Origin: Saussurea involucrata
Lineage: Eukaryota > Streptophyta > Magnoliopsida > Asterales > Asteraceae
Length of the DNA: 64,000 bases
Assembly: GCA_033807775.1 (NCBI GenBank)
Contig: CM066319.1
Span: 139,488,983 to 139,552,982 of the forward strand
Direction of reading: 5' to 3'
Shown here: in pieces, positions 34,223 to 45,232 of the stretch
How positions within the stretch are numbered: the stretch's first letter is position 1
Layout: every line of letters starts with the position of its first letter
Notes under the pieces: generated by a model
Database searches by the model: none
What the model saw: only the letters and a program-made list of their open reading frames with translations
Told to the model about the DNA's origin: nothing
Made by a program: the position numbers and the translations under genes

Positions 34223-35197
34223 TGCTTGGGCAAAAAATCACGTCGTACGACCACGACCGGAGCAGGTAAGACGCACGTCATAAGTAACATCTTGTATTAA
34301 GATAAGGTCCCGTCAAAGACCATAAAGACCTCCGTCGCCTCCCGTAAAAGGTAAGTCGTACGTCCCCCATGACGCTCGACCATAGTATCGCCCGTCCCAT
34401 ACGACCATCGCGTAAGATCATTGTACCTTCGACTAAAGCTAACGTTAACCTTGACTGTTACGTTTGTTAAGTGTTTAATGCAGGAGTCAAAGTCATTAAA
34501 GAGCAACAGATATAACCGACGCAACCATCAACGATCGATAGCGGTAACGGACTAAGACCATTACTCCGGCGACCGTTTCCAGCCGTTGTAGCCGTTGATT
34601 GAATCATTAATGGAGCTAATTAATAACGCGAAGACTATAAAAGATAAGCTAAAGCATCATTTCAAGGGACATCGGTTAACATCCAATACGCTCCAGCGAA
34701 CATCATCAAACAACAGAGAAAATCATCCCAACTCATAGCAAAGAACATTCAAACTCTGAAGATTAAGTACTGAAATCCAGAATCTTACAGCAAACTCAAG
34801 AACACTCGAAGGAAAGCTCAAGTATCGCTCTCGACGCACGACAACAGTCCTCGACCAAAAGTTCACACTTTGTCTTCACACACAACAAACACCTGTTTTC
34901 ACATTTAAACATTTGTACTTTACATTTCGAAGCATTTCCTTCATTTGTATTGTAATCATCGTACGACCGACGCCAGTACCAAGGACGTCGCCCCTGATTG
35001 GCGACCATAGTGCAGCGACGACATCCCCTGTCGTCCGCAGGTTTTTTCCTCGTTTGAGGTTTTTCCTGCGTCATCAAATCCCTTGTCTTGTTTATTTTTT
35101 TCCCTCATTGCACGTATCGTCGAAAGATCCTTTCTTTAGTTGATTAAGTGCACATCGACCTTAAGTTGTCCCTTTGGTGCGATTTTTGGCATTAACA
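34223..35197 (+). repeat. 3' LTR of B
   Basis: It starts TGCTTGGGC (one change from the 5' copy) after the tract TTTTGGGGGCAAAC and ends GGCATTAACA, followed by GGTCT. The TATA box is at 34635-34643 and the ENE-like hairpin at 35036-35070. Confidence 0.92.
35036..35070 (+). promoter_or_regulatory. ENE-like U-rich hairpin (B 3' LTR)
   Basis: Lower stem CGCAGG (35036-35041) with CCTGCG (35065-35070); U6 faces U5; upper stem CCTC with GAGG; loop GTTT. In a transcript ending in the 3' LTR, this would lie near the poly(A) tail if polyadenylation is downstream of it. Confidence 0.6.
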
Positions 35198-35202
35198 GGT
35201 CT

Positions 35203-36040
35203 CGACCAAGACCCGCAGAACGTCCGTCGTTCGTCGTAAAAGGTAAGTTGAGAGTTTCCTAGGATGTACGACCTTAGCGACGCCCGTCCTGCATAATTGT
35301 CGCATCGAGCCATACATCTTCGACAAAAACTAACGTTAACCATGACTGTTACGTTTTGTTAAGTGTTTAATGCAGGAGTCAAAGCTATTAAAGGAGCAAC
35401 GGCTATATCCGACGCAATCCGTTATCCGACGCAAGCTGTTACTCGTAACGGACGAAGACCATTATGGATGATCACGCCGGCAGCTGTTACAGATCGTTGC
35501 GACAATTATAGCTGTTAATGAAGCAATCAATGAGCTAATCAAAACTCCCAAAGACTATAAAGCTAGAGCCGAATCCTCATTTCAGGGGGGCCCGAACATC
35601 GAATATCCGGCGATTAACAACCCAAGAAATATTCAAGAACACCTGAAGTGAAGAACCATTATTCTAAGTATCGCTCTCGACGCACGACAACAGCTCTCGA
35701 CCAGCAGTTCACACTTTGTATTCACACGACAAACACCTGTTTTTACGTTCAAACACTTGTACTTTACATTTCGAAGCATTTTCTTCATTTGTATTGTAAT
35801 CACTGTACGATCGACACCAGTATCCAAGGACATCGCCCCTGATTGGCGACCATAGTATAGCTACGACACCCACTGGCGTCCGCAGGTTTTTTCCTCAATT
35901 GAGGTTTTTCCTGCGTCATCAAATCCCTTGTTTCTTTATTTTATTTATCGTCGCACGCCTCGTCGAAAGATTCTTTCTTTAGTTTTTTAAGTCCACATCG
36001 ACCTTAAGTTGTCCCTTTGGTGCTATTTTTGGCATTACCA
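35203..36040 (+). repeat. Main part of C's 5' LTR
   Basis: It continues the LTR that begins at 27878, after element B and its duplication. TATA-like CTATAAAG is near 35555. The end reads GGCATTACCA instead of GGCATTAACA. Confidence 0.9.
35881..35915 (+). promoter_or_regulatory. ENE-like U-rich hairpin (C 5' LTR)
   Basis: CGCAGG (35881-35886) with CCTGCG (35910-35915), U6 facing U5, upper stem CCTC with GAGG and loop AATT, which itself could extend the stem. Confidence 0.6.
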
Positions 36041-36089
36041 GTTTGGCGCCATCCGTGGACCTCATCTAGAGAAAATCCTCGACGAACGT

Positions 36090-36141
36090 GCATTCTACTA
36101 ACGGTTTCTTAGAGTTTTCTTCTGTTTTCTATTGCAGGAAA
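36090..36141 (+). promoter_or_regulatory. Branch point and 3' splice site before gag (C)
   Basis: CTACTAAC, a long U/C-rich run and TTGCAG end four bases before the gag ATG at 36142. It is the clearest copy of this arrangement. Confidence 0.55.
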
Positions 36142-38022
36142 ATGGCAACCCCTGGAAATCCACAGCAAGCCGTTGCTCAGATGTATCAGGAGCTCGAAGT
36201 CGCCAGGAATCAGCTCAATGCAATGGCGGAGCAGAATCGCAGAGCATCTGAGGAGATTGCACAATTGAGAAATCCTTTCGGACCTCAGAATGGTCCTAGG
36301 CCGTTCGTGCAGAATCCAGTTCCGGGATCATTCAATCAGAATGGTCCTAGACTATTTGTTCAGAATCCAGATACATGACCAGATCCTTCCGCGCAGAATC
36401 AGCATCCAGGTCCGTTTACGCAGAATCAACAACCAGGGCCGTTCAACCCAAATCCCCAGTTCGGACCAATTCCCCCTCAGCATCGCAGGCCACCACCCAT
36501 GAATAATGGGTCGCAGCCGTTACAAGGGTCGCAGCCTTTCCAGCAGGGGTCGCAGCCATTTCAACAGCCATTTCAGAATGGACCTCAAGATGGATCTCAG
36601 CCATTCCATGGTGGTTCGCAGCCTTTCCAGCAAGGATCGCAATCTTCCCAGCAGAGATCGCAGCCATTTCAGCAGGGACCACAATCGTTTCAGAATGGAC
36701 CGCAGCAATTCCACTATGGGTCGCAGCCATATTTTGTCCCGTTCAACGGGGACACCAATGGTTCGTCGGATGGTAATGGCACTAGTCCAGGGACCAATCC
36801 ATCGACAGGGGAAAATCCTGATCTTAACGATCCCGTCGCCCAGCATTTGAAGATGTTAGAAGACCAAAATGAGCGCGTCCTGTCCTTGCTCACCAAGTCG
36901 CTTGGGGCAGCCGTGCCTGTCGACATCGAGCCTCGCTCGGGGTATCAGGCGTCGCCCTTCATCGACGAGATCGCCACCGTCGAGGTCCCAAAGAAGTATA
37001 ACATTCCTGCCTTCACTCCCAAGTATTCGGGTGTGACCGATCCAACCGAGCATGTCGCGCAGTATAAGCAGCTCATGAGGACAATCTCGATTCCACACAT
37101 GTACCAGGAAGTATGCATGTGCAAGAGTTTCGGGGCGACTCTCACTGGTCCAGCTCTCCAGTGGTTGATCAATCTCAAACCCAAATCTATCGGGTCGTTC
37201 GCCGAATTGGTCAACCAATTCTCTCGGCAATTCGCCAGCAGTCGTAAGATGGAAAAGCAGACTAGTGATCTGTACTATGTCGTGCAGAAGACCAATAAGT
37301 CTATTCGAAGTTATTTCAATAGATTCAATGCCAAAATGACCAGTATCCGCAATTGTGACATCAAAACTGCGATCGAAGCTTATAAGCGTGGTCTAGACGA
37401 TAGTTCAGGTCTATATATCGATCTGACCAAGTATCCCCCAGAGACTTTCGAAGACGTCCGAGCTCGAACCTTAGCATATATGAGGGTCGAAGACGACGCA
37501 GCATTTCGTCGCAAGCACAGTGACGACAAGAAGTCGTTAGGCGTCAGAAAACCGGAATTCAAGGCCAAAGCTGTTTCCAGAATCGAGCCCGCGCGCCGAA
37601 TTTCAAATGTTCGTTTCAAGACGAAAGTAGAGGCCAAGACCGCGACTGAATTTCCTCGATACCCCAAGATATCCTCTTACAGATTAAAAGGGTCCGCAAA
37701 AGACTTAGTCGAAGCTCTTAAGTCCGTCCAAACGACCATTCGATGGCCAAAGAAGTCTGACCTGGATGGTGCTAAGAAAGATAAATCAAAGTGGTGCGAC
37801 TTACATGTCGATCATGGTCACGCGACAGACGATTGCATCGCGCTGAAGAAGGAGCTAGCGTATCACTTCCCAAAAGGAAATCTCAAAGATATCATTGACG
37901 ATGACGCTACTCCAGCTAGTAACCATCGACCGTCGACCCCCGAGCATACAAAAGTAGTCAATTGCATCACCGATGGTTCAGACATGTATGGTCTGACATA
38001 CTCCATAGTCGGGCGCCTTTGA
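36142..38022 (+). pseudogene. Retand-type gag with one nonsense codon (C)
   Basis: One frame runs from the ATG at 36142 (MATPGNPQQAVAQMYQELE) to the TGA at 38020-38022, 626 codons, interrupted only by TGA at 36376-36378 where J has GGA. It contains the heptad-like N-terminus, the longest QPFQQGS repeat region in the window (36499-36730), the gag domain (about 37000-37500) and a KWCDLHVDHGH...DDC knuckle-like block (about 37790-37840). It ends GLTYSIVGRL. In B the frame continues from the equivalent point into the protease, so C and J share a deletion of the protease segment. The open part from 36499 spans 507 codons. Confidence 0.88.
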
Positions 38023-38920
38023 CAGGTTCGTTCTTCTAAAATTATATCTTTTCCACAGGGATAAGTCTACTATGGTGCCCTGTCGCACGACAATATCTCA
38101 TCAATCGCAGTGTCATCCTGTCATTTAAAACCTATCTTTCATCCGAAAAGAATAAGATAATAAATGACAGGGGGGCAATATCCCAGTAAAAAGAGAATCT
38201 AACGGTATGTTCCTAAATCTTTTTCATACGATTTTTTCTCACAACTGACTTAAGCATCGGAGGGTCGTTGGTTAGCCAACAACCAACCCTTAACATCGTT
38301 TTACCGCAGAATCGCACGACAGCTTATCGCAGGATCGCACGACAGTAGTCATTAAGTCTACAATATGACTTTAAATTCATAAGGTCGCACGATATAAACG
38401 ACCAAATCTATGATTTGATCATCCTTTACAGGGACATACGATTTAACTTAATCACACCACTTAGTCGTACGATTGTGAGGTCTAATGATCTCATGATCTA
38501 AGCCTCTTAACTTGGAAAAATTTCATACTCCGAATGTATGCTTTAGTCGCATGTGCTTATGTTTATACACACGATTTAAAAGTCTTATGGCTTACGTACC
38601 AGTTATTGTGTTACAATGAATGCCTTAGTCGCATGATTCCCAGATTCAATTTCATAATTGATATGGTATTTGTTTACCAAATATATAAAACGCAAGTTCA
38701 AACAAAAGTTCAGAGTTTCAGTTACAAAACTGTCGGTTATATTCAAAAGAACTCGACTACCGACGGTCTAGTGTACAAAGTTAAAATGGTTCGACCACCA
38801 ACGGTCGAGACATGAAAAGACATTGCATTTCCTAAACCTAGAGAAAAGCGTCGATGGCAAGCTCTGCCCAAAAGTCTCGACCTTCGAAGCCCTGCCAATC
38901 CCGAAGAACTGATGCAAGGA
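38023..38920 (+). other. Noncoding tail of C
   Basis: It includes the hairpin at 38117-38171, inverted GGTCGTTGG motifs near 38265 and repeated TAGTCGCATG motifs (38545, 38625). It aligns closely with the tail of J. No gene. Confidence 0.6.
38117..38171 (+). repeat. Hairpin downstream of gag (C)
   Basis: CCTGTCATTTA at 38117-38127 pairs with TAAATGACAGG at 38161-38171, followed by a run of G. Confidence 0.6.
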
Positions 38921-39961
38921 TCAAACGAGTATATTAGGAGTGGTCTTCCCACTACTTACGCCTCGACATTCTAAGAATATGGCTCTAAAGATTAATGTTA
39001 AGGTTGGAGGAAGGAATATATCCTTCTCAACGATCGACCTCCACTCCAGCATTTCCTCTACCTTCACATATTCAATGAGAGGAAACAGAAGCATCTGCAA
39101 ATTACAAAAGAACCATACTAAATGGTCAGCGAAAGAACTTCGATAACACAAGTTTTGAAAGAAAAACTTACAAAGAACGGCAATTCGGCTAAACACAGTC
39201 CGATCTCTTCAACAGAGATTCTTCGAAAACGCTCCTTGAAAGATAAGAGCTGATATTTCCCCAGCTGCGGAAGTGACTCTGCCCTGACGAGGACATAGTC
39301 AATCAGGAGGGTTGATGACAACGCAAAGTTGTTCGTCGCCATAAACTCTCCCTCATTCTCTTCCGTCTTTACACCCTTGCCCCCGGCGGCTGACGAAAGG
39401 GTCGACGAGGATGGAGAGAACATTGTCGCCAGTTGTGCAGTATGAAACATCGTCGCCAGTTGCGCAGTATGAGACCTCGTCGCCGGTTGCGCAATATGAG
39501 ACATCGTCGCCAGTTGTGCAGTATCAACAGATCCAATCCAATCACCGTCCGTATCATGCACATACCTCGTCTTCCATTTGCGATCATCGACAGCAGTGTT
39601 CAAAACTAAGGTACGATCACCCTTAAGTCCTGAAAGTAAACTATAACGACGATATTGATCGGTCGTGACTTTATACGCCACTCCTAGTGCGAGGTAAGTC
39701 GCTCGATGATCCGGATAACTCGCCAGAACTGGGGAATCGGTTGCCTCGGTGAAAGATCGAATTCACGCATGAACACTTCGACCAAAGGCGAATACGGCCA
39801 GTGGAAGCCCATCTTAAACAGGTACTCATATATCACGGCATATCCACCAGGACACATCTCCGGTCGAACCTCGCCAACCTTGCTTATGGTAATACACATA
39901 GACTTCCAAAGTCGTCAAAATCTTTTTCATTTCTAATAACACCTCTGGGCTCCGTCGACAT
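38921..39961 (-). pseudogene. Decayed antisense gene (C)
   Basis: Sense reading starts at the ATG at 39961 (MSTEPRGVI). The conserved domain is recognisable (MCPGGYAVIYEYLFKMGFHWPYS; IPQFWRVIRIIERLT) but frame-shifted near 39690. Intron 1 and the acidic exon 2 are missing; in their place is a 27-bp minisatellite (39422-39528). The exon 3 block (LPQLGKYQLLSFKERF) ends at a donor near 39172, and a decayed exon 4 follows an AG near 39098. It retains Gln where E and G have TAG. Confidence 0.7.
39422..39528 (-). repeat. 27-bp minisatellite, four units
   Basis: About four units of TCGTCGCCAGTTGTGCAGTA plus 7 bases, with a few substitutions. The unit length is a multiple of three, so each adds nine residues (HTAQLATMF-like) to the antisense reading frame. 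Confidence 0.85.
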
Positions 39962-39991
39962 TCAGCTGGTAAGCACGATCATATGTCAGCA

Positions 39992-39999
39992 TGACGTCA
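39992..39999. promoter_or_regulatory. TGACGTCA palindrome upstream of antisense gene (C)
   Basis: The same octamer and flank as in B and E; here it lies only about 31 bp upstream of the ATG because the intervening sequence is shortened. Confidence 0.45.
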
Positions 40000-40164
40000 C
40001 GACCTCGTTCCCCTTTTTAACTTCTCGTTTAGTTAGAGGCAAACCAGCCCAGTTACAAGGCGGTCAAGGTAATTTTTTCTGACCCTTGCTCTATTTTTTA
40101 CGCGTCTGATTGACAAAATTTAAACTCGAATTTGCCATCCTTCATTCAAATTTTGGGGGCAAAC

Positions 40165-41091
40165 TGTTTGGGCAAAAATTCACGTCGTACGACCACGACC
40201 AGAAAAGGTAAGACGCGCGTCATGAAAGACATCTTGGATTAATATAAGGTCCCGACCAAGACCCGCAGAACGTCCGTCGTTCGTCGTAAAAGGTAAGTTG
40301 AGAGTTTCCTAGGACGTACGACCTTAGCGACGCCCGTCCTGCATAATTGTCGCATCGAGCCATACGTCTTCGACCAAAACTAACGTTAACCGTGACTGTT
40401 ACGATTTGTTAAGTGTTTAATGCAGGAGTCAAAGCTATTAAAGGAGCAACGGCTATATCCGACGCAATCCGTTATCCGACGCAAGCTGTTACTCGTAACG
40501 GACGAAGACCATTATGGATGATCATGCCGGCAGCCGTTACAGACCGTTGCGACAATTAAAGCTGTTAATGAAGCAATCAATGAGCTAATCAAAACTCCCA
40601 AAGACTATAAAGCTAGAGCCGAATCCTCATTTCAGGGGGACCCGAACATCGAATATCCGGCGATTAAGAACCGAAGCAATATTCAAGAACACCTGAAGTG
40701 AAGAAACCATTATTCTAAGTATCGCTCTTGACACACGACAACAGCTCTCGACCAGCAGTTCACACTTTGTATTCACACGACAAACACCTGTTTTTACGTT
40801 CAAACACTTGTAGTTTACATTTCGAAGCATTTTCTTCATTTGTATTGTAATCACTATACGATCGACACCAGTATCCAAGGACATCGCCCCTGATTGGCGA
40901 CCATAGTATAGCGACGACACCCACTGTCGTCCGCAGGTTTTTTCCTCGTTTGAGGTTTTTCCTGCGTCATCAAATCCCTTGTTTCTTTATTTTATTTATC
41001 GTCGCACGCCTCGTCAAAAGATTCTTTCTTTAGTTGTTTAAGTCCACATCGAACTTAAGTTGTCCCTTTGGTGCGATTTTTGGCATTAACA
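40165..41091 (+). repeat. 3' LTR of C
   Basis: It starts TGTTTGGGC after TTTTGGGGGCAAAC and ends GGCATTAACA, followed by the duplication GCGGC. It aligns with the split 5' LTR with few differences. Confidence 0.92.
40932..40966 (+). promoter_or_regulatory. ENE-like U-rich hairpin (C 3' LTR)
   Basis: CGCAGG (40932-40937) with CCTGCG (40961-40966), U6 facing U5, CCTC with GAGG, loop GTTT. Confidence 0.6.
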
Positions 41092-41096
41092 GCGGC

Positions 41097-41710
41097 TAAC
41101 TATGCTTTTATTGCCTTTAACTCATCAGCTTCTTGAAACTCGTAACTCTTCTAACTGCAGACCTCAGAGTTGCATAGCTATGTTCGGCTAGATTCTCGAT
41201 CAACTCAATTGCTTCTTCGTACGTTTTATTCATAGAGCACCACCCGATGCACTGTGATATCATTCTTAAACTGCGGGTGAAGGCCACCAAAGAACGTCTG
41301 GATGATGACCCAGTCGTGTAACCCATGATGAGGACATTTTTCAGCATGCCCTTATATCTCTCCCATGCCTCATACAGTGTCTCCTGGTCCCAGTGAGAAA
41401 AATGGGTGATATCAGCCATGAGTTGGGCTATCCTACCTGGTGTAAAGAACTTCTGAAGGAAGGCCCATGTTCTGATCTGATTTGCTGGTAGACTCTCCTC
41501 CAAACTTTGTGCTATTCCCTTTAGTGAAAAGTTGAACAGTCTCAGTTTGATGGCATCTTCAGACACTCCATTGATCTTAAATGTATTGCAAATCCTCTCG
41601 AAGGTACGAAGGTGTCCATGAGGGTCTTTTGTCGGTGCTCCTCCAAATTGATTCTGTTGCACCATCACAATCGTACTCGGCTTTATCTCGAAATAGTTTG
41701 CTGCTGTCGT
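41097..41710 (-). pseudogene. Athila gag, middle part (D)
   Basis: On the minus strand it reads ANYFEIKPSTIVMVQQNQF, DPHGHLRTFERICNTFKING, AIKLRLFNFSLKGIA, then YEAWERYKGMLKN, all typical of the Athila gag domain. It is bounded by E on the right (duplication GTCGT) and C on the left (duplication GCGGC). Removing both gives a continuous reading with the flanking pieces (TT/AANYFEI and LAAITNHLK). A frameshift near 41300 disrupts the C-terminal half. Confidence 0.85.
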
Positions 41711-42493
41711 TGTTAATGCCAAAAATCGTCCAAAAGGATAACTTAAGGTTGATTGTGGAACTTAACAACTAAAGAATAGGAATCTTGCGACAAACCGTGC
41801 GACAAAGACAGAAAACGTAAATAAGACAAAGATTTTGGTGACGCGGGAAAAACCTCAACGAGGAAAAAACCCGTGGACGACTCTGGGGTTCGTCGCTGCA
41901 CTATGGTCGCCAAACAGGGGCGATATCCTTATGTTTCGGGTGTCGGAGGTACAATAATTACAATACAAATGAAGTAAAGACTTGAAATGTAAAATAACAA
42001 GTGAATCGTGCGTAAGAAACTGGTGTGTCGTGTGTAAGGATTGGGCGTCGTGCGTATATGTCGTGCGTCGTGAGCGATCTTTTATGAGATAATTCTTTGC
42101 TATGAGTGTTATTTTTCAATCAGATATCCGCAAGTGAGGTTGGGATCTTCGTATTTATAGTCTTCGTAGCTTTAACTGACCCTCATGAATGTAGGAATAA
42201 CGGTCGCAATGGTCACCGGGATTAAGGCTCATTAACTGTCTTCGTCGGTTACCGCCATTGGTCATTAATGACATTGATTCCTGCATTAAACAGTGAAAAA
42301 CATAACAGAAATATCATATGTTAGTCGGTTGAGGTCGCGAGGTATGTCACGTCGGTCGAGGTCGCGAGGTACTTTCGACTTCGACTTTGGTCAACAGATA
42401 AAGTGTTTATGATTTGACTTTAGTATGGAAAAGTGTAATAAATACTCTCAGTGTTTTGGTCATTGTCGTGACTGGTGAAATTTTACCCAAACA
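41711..42493 (-). repeat. 3' LTR of E
   Basis: 783 bp, TGTTAATGCC to CCCAAACA on the plus strand; the same length as the right copy. CTATAAATA (sense) lies near 42160. The ENE-like hairpin is at 41842-41875. Confidence 0.92.
41842..41875 (-). promoter_or_regulatory. ENE-like U-rich hairpin (E 3' LTR)
   Basis: Sense strand: CACGGG with CCCGCG (one A-C mismatch), U6 facing U5, CCTC with GAGG, loop GTT. The 5' LTR copy pairs perfectly. Confidence 0.55.
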
Positions 42494-43064
42494 GTTTGCC
42501 CCCAAAATTTAAAAATGGAGTGGCAAATTCAGGTTTCAAAAAGTTTTTAAATTTTGTTAGTCGGACGTCTAGGGTCGTGACACGTGTCGAAAATATCTTC
42601 AGTTTCCTTGGAACTGGATTGGTCCAATTCCAACTAAAGAGGAAGTCGAAAAGGGGATAAGGTCGTGACGTCATGCTGACGTGCGATCATGCCTAACAGT
42701 TGTAAGCGCCAGGTGTCAACGATCTGTCGAGTATTCGAAAAGGCAAGGGCACATATCGATTATCGGGCGACATGACCTGACACGATCTTTTTCATAAATA
42801 GCGACCCACGGCGGATCTTTTTCATTTTACGCTTTCGGAGAGTATTAAGAGAGATTTTTCTCGATTTCCTGCTGTTCTTCGTTCAATCCCTTCCAACCCT
42901 GTAAGAATCTTCGACCAAGTTAGAAATTTCGAGGTTATTAGGCACCTATATAAGGTACGATTCTCAGTCTTTGTATGCATCGTAAGTCGATTGCTAGGAA
43001 ACCTAGGAAGAACTGGGACATTTGGGGTTTTTCAGACCTACAGATTTGGCTAACAGGATTAGCG
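42494..43064 (+). promoter_or_regulatory. Upstream region of E's antisense gene
   Basis: It starts with the polypurine tract of E (GTTTGCCCCCAAAATTT on the plus strand). It contains a CACGTG G-box near 42581, TGACGTCA at 42666-42673 and a CATAAATAG TATA-like site at 42793-42801. The gene starts at 43065. Confidence 0.45.
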
Positions 43065-45232
43065 ATGTCGACAGAGCCTAGAAGTACCATTCAAGATCAG
43101 GATGATCTCGATAGCTTTAGAAATCTAGCAAAAATCCCTGCGGGGATTTCAGTGAGCAAGGCCGTTCAGATTCGACCGGAGATGTGCCCCAAAGGATACG
43201 TCGTGATATACGAGTATCTCTTCAAGATAGGTTTCGAATGGCCCTACTCTCCTCTGGCGAAGTCCTTTATGTGCGAGTTCGACCTCTCGTCGGGGCAACT
43301 GATGCCCTAGTTCTGGAGGGTCATCTAGGTTGTCGAGCGACTTACCAGGAACTGGGAGTCGTCGATGAACGTGAAAGACCTCTTGACTGCTTATCAAGTC
43401 AAGGTGGACACGTACCGTCGCTACAGCCTTTTTTCTAGGTATAAGGGCGATCGTACCTTGGTTCTGAAGACTGCGGTCAACGACCGCAAATGGAAGACCA
43501 GGTACGTCTTTGTACGGGTAGCGACACTGGATCCCGACAGTGGTTGGATCAGGTCCGGATGGAACATGGGGGTGAGTTTTAGCTTTGGTCGAGTGTCTAT
43601 ATTATGTTTACTGCTTCGTTTCTCAACTAATCTTCTTTCTTTGTATTTTCATATATTAATTTTGACAACGTAAAGCCCAACGACGATTCCAAGACTAAGA
43701 TCGAGAAGTTCTTGGAGATCAGTCATGACGATCGGTCGTTCGTCACACGACACTTAGTGGACGAGGACGAGGACCTGGTGTATTTGGGTGAAAATCGCCA
43801 AGAGAGTCGAGAGGAAGCAGAAGAAGAAGAAGAGGAAGAGGAGTCTGAGGAGACTGAGGAAGAAGAGAAGAAAGAGGAGTCGAAAGAAGAGGCAGAGGTA
43901 GAGATGACTGGTAAGTGTACCCTTCTCTGTTCGACATATTTCTTCCCATGTTTCAATGTTTTAACTGTTCTTCCTCCCTCGTTTCACAGATGAATCTCAG
44001 CAATCTCAGCCGAAAGTGTCGTCTGCGATGGCCATGAGGGCGGCCCAAGCCAAACTGGCTTGCAAGGCGAGGGAAAAGAGGAAGGAGGCCCCGACAGCTG
44101 GGTCGAGGGTCTTGAAGAGAAAAGAGGCCCCGATAGCTGGGTCGGGAGTCCTGAAGAGGACAAGGATGTCCGTTCTGAAGGAACAGTCTTTGAAGACGGG
44201 CGGCTCGTCGAGAGTCATTATGTCTGAGAAGGAGAAGGCGTCGACCACATCCATCGAGAAGACTTCCGACGTGATTGAAGCAACACCCGTCGACCCTGCG
44301 CATCCGGCGAAATCGACGGTGTCTCCTGCTGCCACGTCGGGCCCCTCGTCGGCCGACAAGGGCAAGGGCGCGCAGACAGGAGATGGCGAGAAAGAAGTCA
44401 CGGCGGTAAACTTCACGTTGCCGTTGGATTTCATGGTTGATAATGTCCTGGACGGGACGAACTTGTTCCCTCACTTGGATAAGTTTCATCTCCCCTCTTT
44501 CAGGGAGCGCTTCAACGGGGTCTCTGTCGAGAGTGCGGGGCCATATGTTGTCGGACTGGCGTTTATGGTAAGTCTCTCTTTCAAGACATGTTTTACGTTG
44601 TCGTTGTCGAATATTCACTAACGTGTTTTTATGTTTTTCAGATGTTTCAGTCTTCCTTGGCCCTGCATGCCGAGACGACGAAGATCGAAGGTCTTGTGTC
44701 TTCTGCTCTTAAGAGAGAAGATGCGGCATTGGAGAAGGAGAAGTCCGCCCTGGCGCGTGCCGAGGATATGTCGGTACGACTTGATGATGCTCTAAATGAG
44801 CTGGACGTCGTCGGACATGCTAAGGACGAGGTGAACTCTCGTCTGAAGCAATCCTTGTCTCTGATCGCCGACCAGAGGGAGGAGATGGACAGGACGAAGG
44901 AGTCCTTGACCATGAAGGAGAAAGAGGTCGAGGAGTCCAAGTCCAAGGTGGCGGATTTGGAGAAGGAGGTGAGGGAACTCAAGGACGAGGCCGCATCCAC
45001 TTTTTCCCTAGCTCGTTTGACAGCTCGGGCGGCGATCATGCGACAGCACCTGTCGGGGAAGAATCCCCTTGCGTCTGCGACTGACGAGCTGGCCTTCTTC
45101 TTGGCCAAAGTCGGGTCTGAGAGAGATATAGACTCCAATGATGAGAAGGAGGCTGAGGAAGAAGAGGCGGACGAGGGCCTCCAGGTTGAAGCCTCGGGCA
45201 AGGACGCATCTGTCGATCCTCCTTTGCCTTAG
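43065..45232 (+). pseudogene. Antisense gene of E, four exons, with nonsense codons
   Basis: Exon 1 from 43065 (MSTEPRSTIQDQDDLDSF) carries the gypsy-type transposon domain (MCPKGYVVIYEYLFKIGFEWPYS). It has TAG at 43308-43310 (Gln in B and C) and a second TAG about 15 bases later. A GTGAGT donor lies at about 43572. Exon 2 (about 43675-43909) is strongly acidic; its acceptor seems mutated. Exon 3 is about 43991-44568 (donor GTAAGT) with the FPHLDKFHLPSFRERF block. Exon 4 (44642-45232) is a long coiled coil (LEKEKSALARAEDMSVRL; VADLEKEVRELKDEAA) ending DPPLP. Length and C-terminus agree with G rather than with B. Confidence 0.8.

Larger units (their letters stand above)
27966..35197 (+). mobile_element. 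Element B: complete non-autonomous Retand-type element with an intact antisense gene
   Basis: B lies in C's 5' LTR with a perfect 5-bp duplication GGTCT (27961-27965 and 35198-35202). The order is 5' LTR (27966-28938), primer binding site (28941-28958), leader, gag-protease on the plus strand (29040-31304), noncoding tail with hairpin, antisense gene on the minus strand (33737-32071), polypurine tract (34206-34222) and 3' LTR (34223-35197). Reverse transcriptase, RNase H and integrase are absent. The LTRs differ by roughly thirty substitutions by eye, so the insertion is not very recent. It is the best-preserved copy of its family here. Confidence 0.92.
27878..41091 (+). mobile_element. Element C: non-autonomous Retand-type element (contains B)
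   Basis: C is inserted in D's gag with the duplication GCGGC (27873-27877 and 41092-41096). The 5' LTR is split by B (27878-27965 plus 35203-36040). The primer binding site is TTGGCGCCATCCGTGG at about 36042-36058, the gag is at 36142-38022, the tail follows, the decayed antisense gene is at about 38921-39961, a TTTTGGGGGCAAAC tract lies at 40151-40164, and the 3' LTR is 40165-41091. No protease, reverse transcriptase or integrase is present. Without B it is about 6 kb. Confidence 0.9.

Noticed and set aside
39422..39528. Short regular repeats as a CRISPR array
   Set aside because: There are no unique spacers; it is a contiguous 27-bp minisatellite in a plant retrotransposon.
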